The position numbers and the translations under genes were made by a program. 64,000 bases of DNA from UBA11574 sp963752565 (GTDB lineage: Bacteria > Desulfobacterota > Desulfobacteria > Desulfobacterales > UBA11574). Positions 7,868-16,231 of this stretch are shown piece by piece (the first letter of the stretch is position 1; each line of letters opens with the position of its first letter). The notes beneath the pieces were generated by a model. The model searched no databases. It saw nothing but the letters and a program-made list of their open reading frames with translations, and was not told the origin of the DNA. The stretch spans positions 751,752-815,751 of the forward strand of contig CAVVZC010000003.1 in the NCBI GenBank assembly GCA_963752565.1. Direction: 5' to 3'.

Positions 7868-10048
7868 ATGAGAGAGCGTAAAATAATGTATGTTTTGATT
7901 CTGATAATGATAACAGTTTGTGTTGTTGTCGCCGGAATTAACATCTTCATTTTGTACGGAACAGCATTTGAGCAGCAACGAGAGCGACTGATGGAGAGTG
8001 TTAAGGGTCAAGCGCGTCTGATAGAAGCAGTTGCCAGATTTAACGTTCTTCATAAAGCAAAATGGCACCCTCAATACGGAGATCCGGCAGACGCAACGCT
8101 GGTTGAAATCATAGACGCGCATGAGCATTATGTGGGATTTGGAAAGACAGGAGAGTTTATGCTCGCCCGTCGCGATGGAGATAATATTTCTTTTTTATTG
8201 AATAACAGGCATGCCAGTTTCGAAAAACCACAGCAGATGCGGTTCGACTCGAATCTTGCCGAACCGACGCGTTTGGCGCTATCAGGAAAATCCGGAACAG
8301 TGGTTGGTCTTGATTATCGTGGGATGACTGTGGTTGCAGCATATGAACCCGTGGCACACTTGAACTTGGGTATAGTGGCAAAAATTGACTTGTCTGAGAT
8401 TCGGGCGCCGTTTGCGAGAGCTGGGATAATAACTGGAGTATTATCAGTTTTGACTGTTGTAGTGTCGGTGTTATTGTTCCTCCGCATTAGCAACCCGATT
8501 ATTAGAATTTTGGAGGACCGAACTTTCGAATTTGAGAAAATGAATGAGAAATTGATACAGGAGATAGGAGATCACAAACGATCGCAGATGGACTTACATG
8601 AAGCAAAAGACCTGCTTTCCAATACGTTTGACGCCCTCCAAGACTCGGTGATGGTCATCGATAAAGATTTTCGGGTTAGAATGTCGAATTGGAAAAGCCA
8701 TGATTACATTTCAGAAAAAGATCGTCAGGGCCGTCCTTATTGTTATGAGGTGTTTTTGAACCGCAATAAACCCTGTAACCCCTGCCACAACATGGAGGTG
8801 TTTGCTACCGGTGAAATAAAGCAGTTTGAGAATATAAATCCCATTGATGGAAAGATCAGGGATATACGCGTGCTTCCGATGTTTGATGATGAAGGCAAGG
8901 TTATCTCGGTGATCGAACACCTCCGTGATATCACCGATCTCAAGCGATCAGAGAGGGCGTTGGTGGAAAGCGAACAGCGCTTCCGTGATCTGGTTGAAAA
9001 TTCACTTATTGGAATATCCATTATTCAAAATAATCAAATTATCTATCAAAATCCCGAACAGGAGAAACTTATTGGTCCTCTACCACGGGAGCCTAAATTT
9101 GCAGATCTTGAAAACATTCATCCAGATGACGCTGAAAAGTTAAGACAATTTCACCAGGCCGTCAATTCAGGCCAAGTTCAGACACAGGATACAGATTTTA
9201 GGTTCTATCTCCCGGATAATACCAACAACACACTTGTCAAAAAATGGGTCCAATGTCGTGCAAGTATCATAGAATATCAAGGAGAAGAAGCGATGTTGGT
9301 CAATATGATGGATATTTCCCGGTCTAAGGAGATGGAGAGGCTTTTAAGAATTCAAGACAAGATGTCTTCTCTGGGGCGTGTGGCTGCCGGTATTGCCCAT
9401 GAAATAAGAAACCCGCTTTCCGGCATTAATATCTACTTAAACACCCTTGAGAAGATCTATGATAAAAGGGAAAACTTGGAAAAAGTAAAGGGGATTTTAG
9501 AAAAGATCCAATCAGCCTCAATTAAGATTGAGTCTGTGATCAGGAGGGTCATGGATTTTTCAAAACCCGGTGAGCCAAAGTTTGTTTTAACAGACATAAA
9601 TAAATCCATTAAGGAAGCCGTTAATCTTTCCGAGGTTACTTTGCGTAAGAAAGGGATTAAGATAGAAAAAGCTCTGGCTTCGGATTTGCCACTGTGTCAA
9701 GCCGATCCAAACATGATCGAACAGGTAATTTTAAATCTGATCAACAATGCCACTGAAGCCATGCAGGATATGAGGAAAGGAAAAAAAATAGAGATAACCT
9801 CATCTATAGGAAATGATTGTATTCTCATGATGGTTTCCGATTCTGGTCCCGGGGTGCCTTTAGCCATGAAAGATCAACTATTTGATCCCTTTTATTCCAC
9901 CAAGAGCAGCGGTACAGGAATCGGCCTAAGTATCACCCACAGAATTGTCACAGATCATGGTGGTTCTATGGATATCTCAGAAAGTAGATGGGGCGGAGCT
10001 GAATTCAGGATTGAATTGCCCATAAAGAAAGGAATAGGCGACTCATGA
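7868..10048 (+). CDS. Membrane sensor histidine kinase with two PAS domains
   Basis: A 726-residue kinase. It has a membrane helix at 8-30, a periplasmic sensor region with a Cache-like GFGKTGEFMLARRDGD motif, a second membrane helix near 183-205, and PAS domains at about 250-370 and 372-495. These are followed by HisKA with the acceptor His (GRVAAGIAHEIRNPLSG, near 510-525) and a HATPase domain with NLINNATEAM, DSGPGVP and SSGTGIGLS. PAS 1 contains NKPCNPCHNMEVF, a CxxCH sequence; cytoplasmic location argues for a metal/redox site rather than c-type haem. AGGAGATAGATT precedes the ATG. Its stop overlaps the regulator start, so the two are a cognate pair. Confidence 0.9.
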   Translation: MRERKIMYVLILIMITVCVVVAGINIFILYGTAFEQQRERLMESVKGQARLIEAVARFNVLHKAKWHPQYGDPADATLVEIIDAHEHYVGFGKTGEFMLARRDGDNISFLLNNRHASFEKPQQMRFDSNLAEPTRLALSGKSGTVVGLDYRGMTVVAAYEPVAHLNLGIVAKIDLSEIRAPFARAGIITGVLSVLTVVVSVLLFLRISNPIIRILEDRTFEFEKMNEKLIQEIGDHKRSQMDLHEAKDLLSNTFDALQDSVMVIDKDFRVRMSNWKSHDYISEKDRQGRPYCYEVFLNRNKPCNPCHNMEVFATGEIKQFENINPIDGKIRDIRVLPMFDDEGKVISVIEHLRDITDLKRSERALVESEQRFRDLVENSLIGISIIQNNQIIYQNPEQEKLIGPLPREPKFADLENIHPDDAEKLRQFHQAVNSGQVQTQDTDFRFYLPDNTNNTLVKKWVQCRASIIEYQGEEAMLVNMMDISRSKEMERLLRIQDKMSSLGRVAAGIAHEIRNPLSGINIYLNTLEKIYDKRENLEKVKGILEKIQSASIKIESVIRRVMDFSKPGEPKFVLTDINKSIKEAVNLSEVTLRKKGIKIEKALASDLPLCQADPNMIEQVILNLINNATEAMQDMRKGKKIEITSSIGNDCILMMVSDSGPGVPLAMKDQLFDPFYSTKSSGTGIGLSITHRIVTDHGGSMDISESRWGGAEFRIELPIKKGIGDS

Positions 10049-11433
10049 TTCAATATTCTATTTATATCGTCGATGATGAAGAGAGCATAAGGGAAGGGGT
10101 AACGATGGCCCTTGAGGAACACTATAAAATAGAAGCATTCTCTACAGCCGAGACCGCAATTGACGCCATAGAGGCAAATCTCCCTGACCTGGTTCTGCTT
10201 GACATCGGATTACCGGGTATGGATGGGATGAATGCGCTTCGCGAAATTAAGGGTCTGCATCCTGATGTACTAGTTATTATGATAACTGCCTATGAAGATA
10301 TCGCCAGCGTAATCTCTGCCATGAAGCTGGGTGCCTATGATTATGTGGTAAAACCGATTCACATGGATAGTTTGGAGATGACAATTCGAAATGCGCTTGA
10401 AACGATCCGACTAAGAAAAGAAGTTCAGTTGCTCCAAGAGAGATATCTTAGGGAGAACCTTCCTTGTTTTATAAGTGAAAGCAATGCTATCCAGAATGTT
10501 ATGGCTTTTATAGAGATGGTGGCAAAAAGCCCAGATACTCCGATTCTTATTCTCGGAGAAACCGGTACAGGTAAAGAATTGATTGCCAGTGCGATTCATT
10601 ACAGAAGCCCCAATTTCAAGGGGCCTTTCATGACTGTGAATTGTGCTGCCATCCCAAAAGACCTTATTGAAAGCGAACTTTTTGGGTATGAAAAAGGCGC
10701 CTTCAGCGGAGCGGGGGCATCAGGCAAAAAAGGCTTAATAGAAGAGGCGGCAAATGGGACCCTGTTTCTTGATGAGGTGGGGGATTTGAGTCTTGAAGCC
10801 CAGGCCAAGCTTCTTAGATTTCTCGAAATGGGTGAATTTTACAGGGTTGGCGGGACAAAGAAATTGCAAATTGAAACAAGAATCGTTTCCGCCACCAACA
10901 AAGATTTAGACAGTATGATAGAAAAAGGCCTGTTTCGAAAGGACCTTTATTTCCGAGTCGGAGTAATAAAAGTACAGGCACCCTCGTTGAATGAACGTCG
11001 CGGTGATATCATGCCACTTGCCAAGCACTTCATTATGGAGTTCAGCAATAAATTCGGCAAGGCATTCACCGACATCTCTGCAAATGCAGAGAATGCTCTT
11101 ATGACACACAACTGGACAGGCCATGTTCGTGAACTAAAAAACCTTATAGAGAAAGGAGTGCTTGTAGGAGAGGGACCAATGTTGGAGGTCGAGGATCTCG
11201 GCTTAGGAAAAATATCCGGAAGTGACACACCCAAGAAAGCAACAGATGGAATTATTTTTCCACCGCTTCCAGCTCAAGGCATCGACCTTGCTTTCACTCA
11301 AGAATCTTTAGAAAAATATTATATTGAAGAAGCCTTTAGAATGGCCGAAGGCAACGAAAGTAGGGCTGCCAGACTCCTTAACATGAACCACCACACCTTC
11401 CGTTACCGGAGAAAGAAGCTACAAAACAAATAG
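10045..11433 (+). CDS. NtrC-family sigma-54-dependent response regulator
   Basis: A 462-residue protein with receiver (1-120, Asp in LVLLDIGLPGMDG), AAA+ domain (Walker A GETGTGKELIA, Walker B GTLFLDEVGDL) and C-terminal Fis-type helix-turn-helix (GNESRAARLLNMNHHTFRYR). The sigma-54 contact loop reads GAFSGA, a conservative variant of GAFTGA. It overlaps the kinase gene by 4 bp. It activates RpoN promoters from enhancer sites. The window holds at least nine dyad-plus-RpoN promoter units, and this is the only complete activator here, so it is the best candidate for their regulator (inference; none of those dyads precedes its own operon). Confidence 0.92.
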   Translation: MIQYSIYIVDDEESIREGVTMALEEHYKIEAFSTAETAIDAIEANLPDLVLLDIGLPGMDGMNALREIKGLHPDVLVIMITAYEDIASVISAMKLGAYDYVVKPIHMDSLEMTIRNALETIRLRKEVQLLQERYLRENLPCFISESNAIQNVMAFIEMVAKSPDTPILILGETGTGKELIASAIHYRSPNFKGPFMTVNCAAIPKDLIESELFGYEKGAFSGAGASGKKGLIEEAANGTLFLDEVGDLSLEAQAKLLRFLEMGEFYRVGGTKKLQIETRIVSATNKDLDSMIEKGLFRKDLYFRVGVIKVQAPSLNERRGDIMPLAKHFIMEFSNKFGKAFTDISANAENALMTHNWTGHVRELKNLIEKGVLVGEGPMLEVEDLGLGKISGSDTPKKATDGIIFPPLPAQGIDLAFTQESLEKYYIEEAFRMAEGNESRAARLLNMNHHTFRYRRKKLQNK

Positions 11434-11562
11434 ATCCCGTCCCCCAGAAAGATCTGATCAAACCATTTGACAATTCTTATATAATTTCTCCCGAATATTC
11501 TATTCTACGCAATTACCAGCATCAGGTGATATCATTTGGCCTGGTGCGTTTTTTTTCGTATT

Positions 11563-11604
11563 TTTCGAAATTTTTCTAAAACAAGTTTCGAAATTCTTCT
11601 AAAT
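11563..11604 (+). promoter_or_regulatory. Paired enhancer dyads, island motif
   Basis: TTTCGAAATTTTTCTAAA at 11563 and TTTCGAAATTCTTCTAAA at 11586, 23 bp apart; the proximal copy starts 102 bp before the promoter. Confidence 0.75.
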
Positions 11605-11687
11605 TAGGGCTCTGTGATAAGATGCTGGGCGAACGGTAAAACTATAACTACTATGACTTTATAAGGTTTATCTTAATTATGATTCGA

Positions 11688-11702
11688 TGGCATACTTCAT
11701 GC
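11688..11702 (+). promoter_or_regulatory. Sigma-54 promoter
   Basis: TGGCATACTTCATGC, identical to the promoter at 6067, 72 bp before the receiver gene. Confidence 0.8.
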
Positions 11703-11773
11703 AAACCGTAAAATGGTAAGAAGCCACAGTATTTTCTCAATTAGACGAATTTTAATGTTCCAGGAGACTTCAG

Positions 11774-12184
11774 ATGGACCTGTATAGCAAACTCAAAGAC
11801 AAGAAAATATTACTCGTAGACGACGATGAGTGGATCAGGGACTCCTTAACCGTGTACTTCGGTGCTGAAGGCTGCCACATTCTGGCGGTAGAGACGGCTG
11901 AAGAGGGTCTGGAATTACTCAAACAGGAAGATTGGGATATCATTCTTACAGACTATAAATTACCGGGCATAGATGGGTTGACATTTTCTAAAAAGATTCA
12001 GGGGATTCGTCCGGATGCCATAAAAATACTCATCACGGCCTACAAAAATAAAGAGGTAGTTTCTGAAGCAGTGAGTGCCGGAATTCAAGATCTTATTGAT
12101 AAGCCATTCACAATCAAGACTATTGAAGATTCTATTTCTCGATTGATCCTCAAGAATGAAAAAGAAATTAAGAAAAGTTCATAA
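11774..12184 (+). CDS. Single-domain response regulator
   Basis: A 136-residue CheY-like receiver with the acidic pocket (ILLVDDDEW), acceptor Asp in WDIILTDYKLPGIDG, Thr in LITAYK and Lys in LIDKPF. No output domain. CAGGAGACTTCAG precedes the ATG. First gene behind an island promoter, so its production is itself stress-regulated. It probably acts by protein-protein contact or as a phosphate sink. Confidence 0.9.
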   Translation: MDLYSKLKDKKILLVDDDEWIRDSLTVYFGAEGCHILAVETAEEGLELLKQEDWDIILTDYKLPGIDGLTFSKKIQGIRPDAIKILITAYKNKEVVSEAVSAGIQDLIDKPFTIKTIEDSISRLILKNEKEIKKSS

Positions 12185-12315
12185 TGTTTTTAAAGGTTCA
12201 CTTATTTCAAAAAGCAAGGGGTTTGGCCACAATATACCTCTGACATTTGTAAGTCGTTTAACCAAAGTATAATGAGCGAATGGATGGATTGGTAGAATTC
12301 ACGGAAGGAAAAATC

Positions 12316-12432
12316 ATGAAAACCTTGGACATTTTCTTGGTAACTTCTTTAGGTCTTACAGCAGCATGGTGCATTTACACATTAATTGTATTCTTAGGTT
12401 TTATTTTTATTACCCAGCCTTGGTATATGTAG
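12316..12432 (+). CDS. Small single-span membrane peptide (38 aa)
   Basis: ATG preceded by GGAAGGAAAAATC; encodes 38 residues dominated by one hydrophobic helix (LGLTAAWCIYTLIVFLGFIF) with a short charged N-terminus and PWYM tail. Unrecognised. It lies between a receiver and a CBM48-like protein in the same direction. The good ribosome-binding site and membrane composition argue for a real small gene. Confidence 0.6.
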   Translation: MKTLDIFLVTSLGLTAAWCIYTLIVFLGFIFITQPWYM

Positions 12433-12522
12433 CTGTTTTACGTAACGCCGGAGATTTAGATTAAAGTTCCCAAAAACTTAAAAAAGAACACTTAAAAAAG
12501 ATTTAATTTAAGGAGGCGTAAC

Positions 12523-12819
12523 ATGTCACATGTTAAATCAAAACAAAAGATTAAACGGCGAAGAGTGAAATTTTCATTAAAATCAGACGGAGCCAAAGAG
12601 GTTATCTTGATGGGAGATTTTAACAATTGGAATCCCAAAAAACACTCGATGCAAAGTAATGGTGAGGGAGTATGGAACAAAACAGTGGTGCTTTCTCCTG
12701 GAAAATACGAGTACAAGTTTTTGATTGACGGTGAATGGAGGGAAGACCCCCAGAATGATCAAACCTGTCCGAATTCTTTCGGGACTCACAACAGTGTTCT
12801 TCACATAACCGTACCGTAA
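12523..12819 (+). CDS. CBM48/AMPK-type glycogen-binding domain protein
   Basis: A 98-residue stand-alone early-set domain. The family is shown by KEVILMGDFNNWNPKKHSM, KTVVLSPGKYEYKFLIDG and DPQNDQTCPNSFG, which match carbohydrate-binding module 48 of branching enzymes and AMPK beta subunits. No catalytic domain follows. AAGGAGGCGTAAC precedes the ATG. It may tether a partner to storage glucan or sense glycogen state (inference), which would suit a starvation operon. Confidence 0.85.
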   Translation: MSHVKSKQKIKRRRVKFSLKSDGAKEVILMGDFNNWNPKKHSMQSNGEGVWNKTVVLSPGKYEYKFLIDGEWREDPQNDQTCPNSFGTHNSVLHITVP

Positions 12820-12847
12820 AAAGTTCCAGCCATTATGGAGGATAACA

Positions 12848-13123
12848 ATGGCATCAAACTTCCATATGTTTTCTTTTAAAACCAGAGACAGTCTTCATCT
12901 AAAATTGGAGGGCGATTTTGATGGAAATTCTGCCTATGAATTGCTCGAAACTCTAAAAAAATATGATAGCGGTTCTTATCAGATCTTTATTGACACTAAT
13001 GACCTTAAAACCATCTATCCATTCGGTAAGGAAGTGTTTCAAAAGAAACTCGGTGCTTTCAAACAGCAATTAAGCAACCTTATCTTTATTGGGGAAAATG
13101 GACATATATTTTTGCCAAATTAG
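12848..13123 (+). CDS. Small STAS-like protein (91 aa)
   Basis: Begins ASNFHMFSFKTRDSLHLKLE; the pattern LHLKLEGDFDGNSAYELLETL then YQIFIDTNDLKTI resembles the strand-helix-strand start of STAS/anti-sigma-antagonist domains, but the conserved Ser/Thr phosphosite is not evident. TGGAGGATAACA precedes the ATG. Part of the operon starting at 11774. Function unknown. Confidence 0.65.
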   Translation: MASNFHMFSFKTRDSLHLKLEGDFDGNSAYELLETLKKYDSGSYQIFIDTNDLKTIYPFGKEVFQKKLGAFKQQLSNLIFIGENGHIFLPN

Positions 13124-13386
13124 AAGCCGTTGCATCGGTGCACCACCATACCGGTTGATGGCGCAGCTCCGACCCGACACAATAGAAACTATATCTATTA
13201 GAATGACGGGCGGGATATCTTGAATGTGTCCTTGGAGATATCAGGGGAGGATTGAGGAGCTATAATCAAATAAAAGCAAGGCAATAAACAGCCTACAGAT
13301 CTGAAAATCGAGCAATGCCGAAGGATAAGCCTCTTTAACAAACAGGGACTTATCTAAGGCGTTGCGGAAGATTAAAGTGTATTAAA

Positions 13387-13749
13387 ATGGAAAAAATTCT
13401 GATCATCGATAATCAAAAATGGATACTAGATCTTTTTCATAACGAATTGCTCCGTGAGAGGTATACAGTTTCAGTTGCACCGGATGCTGAAATAATTCAG
13501 GAACACATTATGTCAGGCAAGTTCGATATGGTGCTTTTAAGTCTTTATCTGCAGCATGGTTACTTCGTATGGGAAGTTTTACAGCACATCAAAAAGTTAG
13601 ACCCAGACCTCCCGGTGATTATTCTTGCCGAATATGACAAATATCTATATGAACCGCAACTCGAATTAGCCGAGGACTATGTGGTCAAGAGCTGTTTGGC
13701 GGTAAAAGAACTCAAACAAAAGATGGACGCAATTTTATGTGATGAATAG
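13387..13749 (+). CDS. Receiver-like protein lacking the phospho-acceptor Asp
   Basis: A 120-residue protein with a receiver fold pattern (EKILIIDNQKWILDLF start, DLPVIILAEYD strand 4, DYVVKS strand 5 with the conserved Lys). The strand-3 position that should be Asp reads DMVLLSLYLQHGYF, with Ser instead. This is the second such pseudo-receiver in the window. It likely acts without phosphorylation. A 260-bp gap without obvious promoter separates it from the previous gene. Confidence 0.75.
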   Translation: MEKILIIDNQKWILDLFHNELLRERYTVSVAPDAEIIQEHIMSGKFDMVLLSLYLQHGYFVWEVLQHIKKLDPDLPVIILAEYDKYLYEPQLELAEDYVVKSCLAVKELKQKMDAILCDE

Positions 13750-13861
13750 CTGACTACAGCAGCAAACCTTGCGTCTTGCATCTCCCCGAAAGGCGGGATC
13801 TAACGACCGGCAAACTCAACAATCGCTCAGCTGAGTTTTAACGATAAAGGAGGAAAAAGCA

Positions 13862-14149
13862 ATGCAGCATAGCGACACTTATTGGAAGATGAGAAGAAAA
13901 ATGGCCAAGGATTTAGGCTACCAAATTGATGAAATTCAAGCTGAGAAAAAGAGCTCGAAAACGGAAGTCAACGCTGAGATTGTCAAACATTTCCAGGCGC
14001 TGAGGCAGAAAACAGATAACGTGCTGAAAAAATTGGACGACTTAAAATATGCCGGCGAGAACACGAAGGAAAATATCAAAGAAGAAGTGGAGAAAGCAAT
14101 GGATGATCTGAAGGCGGCTGTGGACGACGCTATATCCAGATACAGGTAA
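13862..14149 (+). CDS. Small coiled-coil protein (95 aa)
   Basis: Highly charged, almost entirely helical by composition (VNAEIVKHFQALRQK ... NIKEEVEKAMDDLKAAV), with heptad-like hydrophobic spacing. It resembles small stress-associated coiled-coil proteins, but no named family is certain. AAAGGAGGAAAAAGCA precedes the ATG. It lies directly upstream of a universal stress protein gene. Confidence 0.7.
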   Translation: MQHSDTYWKMRRKMAKDLGYQIDEIQAEKKSSKTEVNAEIVKHFQALRQKTDNVLKKLDDLKYAGENTKENIKEEVEKAMDDLKAAVDDAISRYR

Positions 14150-14348
14150 ATTAGCGAAAAATATAGTCTGAAATGATGTGACGGGGAATGGAGCAAATAT
14201 GGCTCTCTGTTTTCATTGCATCCGGAGTAAAATGAGGCTTCTTGCCGCCCCGTTGAGACGGGATCTTCACTGCGTTCCGACAAGCGGTGGGGGTATTTAA
14301 AAACCATGATAGATTTTTTTATCAAATTTGTAGATACAGGAGGGAGAC

Positions 14349-14798
14349 ATGTATAAAACTATATTGGTTCCATTGGACGGCTCGAAACGAGCTGAGGCAA
14401 TATTGCCTCATGTTAAGAATCTGTCACGATGTTTCAACGCCAAAGTGATTTTTTTTATAGTTGCGGAACCGTCGCTTATGTTGGAATATGATGAAGTCAT
14501 TGATATGCCAAAGTACCTTGAAATACGAGATCATCAGAAGAAGGAAACAGAAACTTATCTTGCTTCTCTTCAAAAAGGGTTTCGCGCAAAGGGTATCAAA
14601 GTTCAAACTATCATCGGCCATGGGCTGGTTGTAAAAGCGATTATTGATGTTGCTGAACGCGAAAATGCGGACCTGGTGGCGATGGCCAGTCACGGTCGCA
14701 GCGGTTTGTCCAGAGCATTTTATGGAAGCGTCGCAGCCGGGGTGTTGCAACGTATAGATCGACCCTTGCTCCTCATTCGTTCACGGCGTAATGATTAG
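14349..14798 (+). CDS. Universal stress protein
   Basis: A 149-residue single Usp domain: MYKTILVPLDGSKRAEAI at the N-terminus and MASHGRSGLSRAFYGSVAAGVL near the C-terminus, a complete G-2x-G-9x-G-S ATP-binding motif. AGGAGGGAGAC precedes the ATG. Last gene of a co-directional series starting at 11774; it converges on the glycosyltransferase at 14864. Confidence 0.92.
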   Translation: MYKTILVPLDGSKRAEAILPHVKNLSRCFNAKVIFFIVAEPSLMLEYDEVIDMPKYLEIRDHQKKETETYLASLQKGFRAKGIKVQTIIGHGLVVKAIIDVAERENADLVAMASHGRSGLSRAFYGSVAAGVLQRIDRPLLLIRSRRND

Positions 14799-14863
14799 CC
14801 CGGATATTCCCCAAGTTTGATTTGTTTATTTGCTTGATATGAAAAATGAGACAGTATCGAACT

Positions 14864-16129
14864 TCACCAGTTGCGGATACAGTGGTCCAATAACGTGACC
14901 AGTCTCTTCTCCAACGTCTGATAAGAATAGTAACGGCGTCCGAGCTGATAGTTCTTTTCTGCCCATTCAATGGTCAGCTCATGATTAAAGAGTATCTTTT
15001 GGACGTCTTCAACAATTTTCAAACTTATAAAATCTTCAAACCATATTACCTTAAACCCCTTGGGTTGGATGTCACATTTGAAGATTTCATAGGCTTCCAT
15101 TATAATGGGACGGCGGTAGTATATCGTTTCCAAAAATGCATTTCCGAATCCTTCGATCACCGAGGGATAAGTCACAAGATCTGCCTGTGAGTATGCATCT
15201 GCTATTGAATAAACTTTTCGTCCGTCAGAAGTTGTCTGGCGACGGTAGGCAAACCGATCGGCTGCACACAAAAAGTTCACCCCGATAAGATTGGCAAATT
15301 CTTTAAGATATATCTGATAATCAATGCCCTCGTCACCTGCTTTATGGGTCACGACTAATACACATTCTGTGTTGATACGCCGTGCCAATGCGATAGCTCT
15401 TTCTATCTTTTTTCGAGGTACTATACGCGTTGGTTGAAGCAGGATAGCAGTTCCTTTTTTAATTCCCAGCTCCTGCCGCATATCATTTGCATAACCATCC
15501 GGCAAAGAAGGAGGTGAATCAAAATCCATCACGTTTGGTACAAGGACGGAACCAATGCCTGTCCGGAAAGCAAGTTCACGAGCAGCGATACTGTTAATAA
15601 CCACATGATAAACAGAACTCATGGTGCAGGGAAATGCCGAACGTAAATAGTCATCTGCCGGGCTTTTTATATATCGGGTGCGTTCCCACCAGAAATCATG
15701 ATGATGGGCTATCGTATGCATCGATGTCTCACCTATAAATTCAGCAAGTGCAATTCCCAAAGGCACATTCATGGGCAAAGACAATGCATTTTCTACTATG
15801 AGAAGATTCAAATCAAACCTCTGCACAAACCGATACAAGCCGGCCTTTAAATGTTCCTTAAGTTTGTGAATTACTCGGCTAGTATCTCCGGAGCGTTTTT
15901 TATCTTTGAAAAGCGTTTCATCAATTTTTAAGATCTCCGGATGTTTCATATGCGCCTCCGGAACCATATGCACGCGCTCTTCCGGCCAGTCAGATTCTCC
16001 GCAGAAACAAAAACATTCATGTCTCAACCCTTGCAAGATATTCACCCACTTATTGGTCTCAAGGGAAACACCGTCCGTTCCCGACAATCGTGTCGCAATA
16101 AAACCAATTCGCATTCGCTGGGTATCCAT
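14864..16129 (-). CDS. GT4-type (GT-B fold) glycosyltransferase
   Basis: A 421-residue protein beginning MRIGFIATRLSGTDGVS, typical of the N-terminal Rossmann domain. It contains LLQPTRIVPRKKIERAIAL and later VTYPSVIEGFGNAFLETIYY, the EGFG-x7-E signature of nucleotide-sugar binding in GT family 4. No signal peptide, so cytosolic or membrane-associated. GAGGTAGATTG precedes the ATG at 16129. It follows the envelope gene block on the same strand. The sugar substrate is unknown. Confidence 0.85.
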   Translation of the reverse strand: MDTQRMRIGFIATRLSGTDGVSLETNKWVNILQGLRHECFCFCGESDWPEERVHMVPEAHMKHPEILKIDETLFKDKKRSGDTSRVIHKLKEHLKAGLYRFVQRFDLNLLIVENALSLPMNVPLGIALAEFIGETSMHTIAHHHDFWWERTRYIKSPADDYLRSAFPCTMSSVYHVVINSIAARELAFRTGIGSVLVPNVMDFDSPPSLPDGYANDMRQELGIKKGTAILLQPTRIVPRKKIERAIALARRINTECVLVVTHKAGDEGIDYQIYLKEFANLIGVNFLCAADRFAYRRQTTSDGRKVYSIADAYSQADLVTYPSVIEGFGNAFLETIYYRRPIIMEAYEIFKCDIQPKGFKVIWFEDFISLKIVEDVQKILFNHELTIEWAEKNYQLGRRYYSYQTLEKRLVTLLDHCIRNW

Positions 16130-16231
16130 CAATCTACCTCAACTTTCTTTAATTGGGTCCTATACCGCCGCCGCCTTGCATTTACTTACCACCTTCAGAT
16201 TCTGGATTCTATCTTTTGGATAAAATGTCGT

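Larger units (their letters stand above)
11437..11702 (+). repeat. Duplicated promoter region, copy 2
   Basis: Imperfect copy of 5831-6081; see that entry. It starts at the stop of the NtrC gene and ends in the sigma-54 promoter of the next operon. Confidence 0.7.
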
